Shown in pieces: positions 62,255 through 64,000 of a stretch of DNA of 64,000 bases (within the stretch, counting starts at the first letter, position 1; every line of letters begins with the position of its first letter). Origin of the DNA: Echinococcus granulosus (Eukaryota > Platyhelminthes > Cestoda > Cyclophyllidea > Taeniidae). Under the pieces are notes generated by a model. That model did no database searches. It was not told the origin of the DNA and saw only the letters and a program-made list of their open reading frames with translations. Location: assembly GCF_000524195.1 (NCBI RefSeq), contig NW_020170517.1:71360-135359 (forward strand). The letters run 5' to 3'. The translations under genes were made by a program, and so were the position numbers.

Positions 62255-63238
62255 ATGGGTGCTTACAGGGAGGCTTTCTGTCTGGGCTATGGTTATGTAA
62301 GTCGTTTGCAGCCGTCTATGAATTCAGAACTATACGAATGAATGGAATAGTGAAACTCCCAGGTTCGCAGAATGTGACGTTTATGTTACACTTCCAACCA
62401 TAATTTTCGTTTATTTGGCGGTATTTTCTTTGCCATACTTAATTATACTGCTCCAAAACTCCCATCGACCTCGAAGGTGGACTGCTCTATACTTCGTCAA
62501 ACACGTAAGAAATAATTTGGCTCTTACTTTTCTAGCTGTCATACTTAATGTTACTGGCGGTTTTAATATGGAAATTTGCCAACATAGCAAACGACGCAAA
62601 TGCTTACGCCTGGAACTATCTGTGCCCAAGTGCACTTTGCACAGCAATTGTAAGTTCTCGACTTGTTCTAAAAGGCCCATCTTTTTTGCTGGTACTAGTC
62701 CTTTTATTGTTAATAACTGCTCTCTATGCTAGTGTTTAAGTAACGTTTTTTTTATCACCATATTTAATTTTCTGAAAGGTAATCTTTAGGTTGGCTGTAG
62801 TTGAACTTTTTGCACCTTGTCCATTTTTAATTGATTTTTCTACTTTCTAGTCGAAGCAAATTTTGTTTCCTTACCGTTTGGTCAAATCCACTTGTAAAAA
62901 GCGATTTTTCCACCCATCAAGCTAATGGCAAAATAATGACTTGAAATTGAGCCCTTATGTAGCCTAATATTTATCGTAGCGATTCAAATTTCTGATCTTT
63001 TAATGTTTAAACTTACCTCCATTTTTGCCAGCTATTCCAACTGTCAATAGTGAATCTAGAGAGCGTTCGAGACAGATCCAGTTCGGCTGTCTACTTTCTC
63101 TGCTGCCTTCTCATCTTTGCTGCTTCACTGGTCATTGCGTGGGACGTTGGTTCCCATAGACTGCAACCGCCGACCTTGGTCAGTTCAAATTTAGCTCTTG
63201 TTTGCTTAGTACAATATTTATATTTTGCACATATTGTT
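62255..63238 (+). CDS. ABCC/MRP-type ABC transporter, N-terminal part (3'-partial)
   Basis: MRP-class transporters export conjugated organic anions and drugs across membranes. Exons: 62255-62296, 62328-62504, 62536-62649 and 63032 to 63178 or 63238, all phase 0, separated by two 31-base introns and one of 382. The start MGAYREAFCLGYGY continues NYTNEWNSETPRFAECDVYV. This matches the layout of human ABCC1 (MALRGFCS, then NVTWNTSNPDFTKC): an extracellular N-terminus with an N-glycosylation sequon before the first membrane span. Hydrophobic spans follow: LPTIIFVYLAVFSLPYLIIL, LSYLMLLAVLIW, CPSALCTAILFQL and AVYFLCCLLIFAASLVIAW. The charged loop ESVRDRSSSA resembles ABCC1 ERRKGVQSSG. This is the TMD0 domain; the core transporter and ATPase domains would lie beyond the window. 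Ending the last exon at 63238 adds a likely fifth span (LALVCLVQYLYFAHIV). Family assignment rests on pattern rather than high identity. Confidence 0.72.
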
Positions 63239-64000
63239 GTAAAAGTAGAGAATTGTTCTGCGAAAAGTCGGCAACTTTTGTTTGGGTTTATTCGACAAGA
63301 TCATATACACTTTTCATGTGAACTTCATTTTAGCCATAAGTTCCTTAACAGTCAATATTATCGGCTCCCTGATAATTTGGGAGTACTTATGGATGACTAA
63401 GAATTGCTTTCCTTTTGGTTATAATCAGAGGATATAGAGGACTAGCATTATGAATTTTGCGACTATATACTTTTTGTTTGTCCAATTCCGGATTTTGCCC
63501 TATGGGTTGTTGGAACTGAGTCTTACAGAAGCGTAGAGCCCTCTCTAAATAACTCGATATGCAGGACTGTTTTAAACTACACTATCATTTTAATTCTTAG
63601 GGAGTATACGAATCACAGAAAGGTTTGATATAGTTAAAACTCAATATAGTAAAGATTTTCTTAGATTGTACGGGTTTGATGTAAACGGAGGTTAGTTGTT
63701 ACACCTGCACAAAATGTTAAGTATCATGGGCGATGTTACAATCGCTAGTGAGTGTAAGGTCCGCCCTAACGCACACTGCTATTTGTCGCACTTGTCGTGA
63801 ACCAATCCACTTCTCGCCTCCTCTCTATTCCTGACGCCGTTCTTCATTGTCAGGCAACATTAGGCAACAGCATGTAGTGATTGCCGAAGTCGTACAGCTA
63901 GAATCCGTAGACATTTACTTGTGCAGAAGACTGTGCATTATTTGTATGGTGGTAGGACGCCCAACCACTCACTAGTAGGGGATTCAATTGACATGTTTCG
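63239..64000 (+). other. Right edge: probable intron of the ABC transporter gene
   Basis: No further exon could be recognised up to the window edge. The next MRP segment expected (cytoplasmic linker L0, then the first core membrane domain) is not seen in any frame. Confidence 0.5.

Noticed and set aside
62203..62403. Open frame containing GLW and cysteines, resembling a claudin-type W-GLW-C signature
   Set aside because: It requires reading through a 31-base intron. The spliced phase-0 frame starting at 62255 gives a continuous ABCC TMD0 match instead.
1..64000. CRISPR arrays, operons, ribosome binding sites, prophage or other bacterial features
   Set aside because: The window is intron-rich animal nuclear DNA. 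No regularly spaced repeats or bacterial gene organisation are present.

Overview
The window is a stretch of animal nuclear DNA carrying four intron-rich genes, all on the + strand. The organism is probably a parasitic flatworm, most likely a tapeworm. I base this on AT-rich sequence, a mix of very short introns (31, 31, 35, 37 and 41 bases) with multi-kilobase ones, and proteins that are clearly metazoan but well diverged from human. The species call is inference. Gene identities come from reading the spliced frames against vertebrate proteins I know; no database search was run.

Layout: (1) 61-7979, the 3' part of a STIL (SAS-5/Ana2 family) centriole-duplication gene, with its 5' end outside the window. 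(2) 8839-13610, a complete five-exon lysosomal phospholipase A2 / LCAT-family gene (PLA2G15-like). (3) 16381-61699, a complete outer-arm axonemal dynein heavy chain of the DNAH5/DNAH8 class. I resolve 59 exons with consistent phases at every junction, plus one doubtful extra exon, giving about 4,600 residues. (4) 62255 to beyond 63238, the first exons of an ABCC/MRP-type ABC transporter (N-terminal TMD0 membrane domain), which runs off the right edge.

The dynein reading frame is intact except for one site. At 39723-39728 a run of six A where seven are needed shifts the frame inside AAA3, just before its Walker B strand. This is either an assembly error or a real lesion. Two 100-base N gaps (27183-27282, 52629-52728) lie in dynein introns, the second next to a (TA)n tract.

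The introns hold at least three families of diverged dispersed repeats, called R1, R2 and R3 here. R1 (near 15.6, 52.8-53.2 and 56.5-56.9 kb) has one copy inverted relative to the other two, and a short peptide reading frame can be followed in all three copies. I could not name any of them. Splice-acceptor-like sites sit just upstream of the start codons of genes 2 to 4, compatible with 5' UTR introns or spliced-leader trans-splicing.

Functionally, STIL (centriole assembly) and the outer-arm dynein (ciliary motility) both serve cilia and flagella. The phospholipase and the ABC transporter look unrelated to them. I found no tRNA, rRNA, CRISPR or recognisable intact transposon genes.
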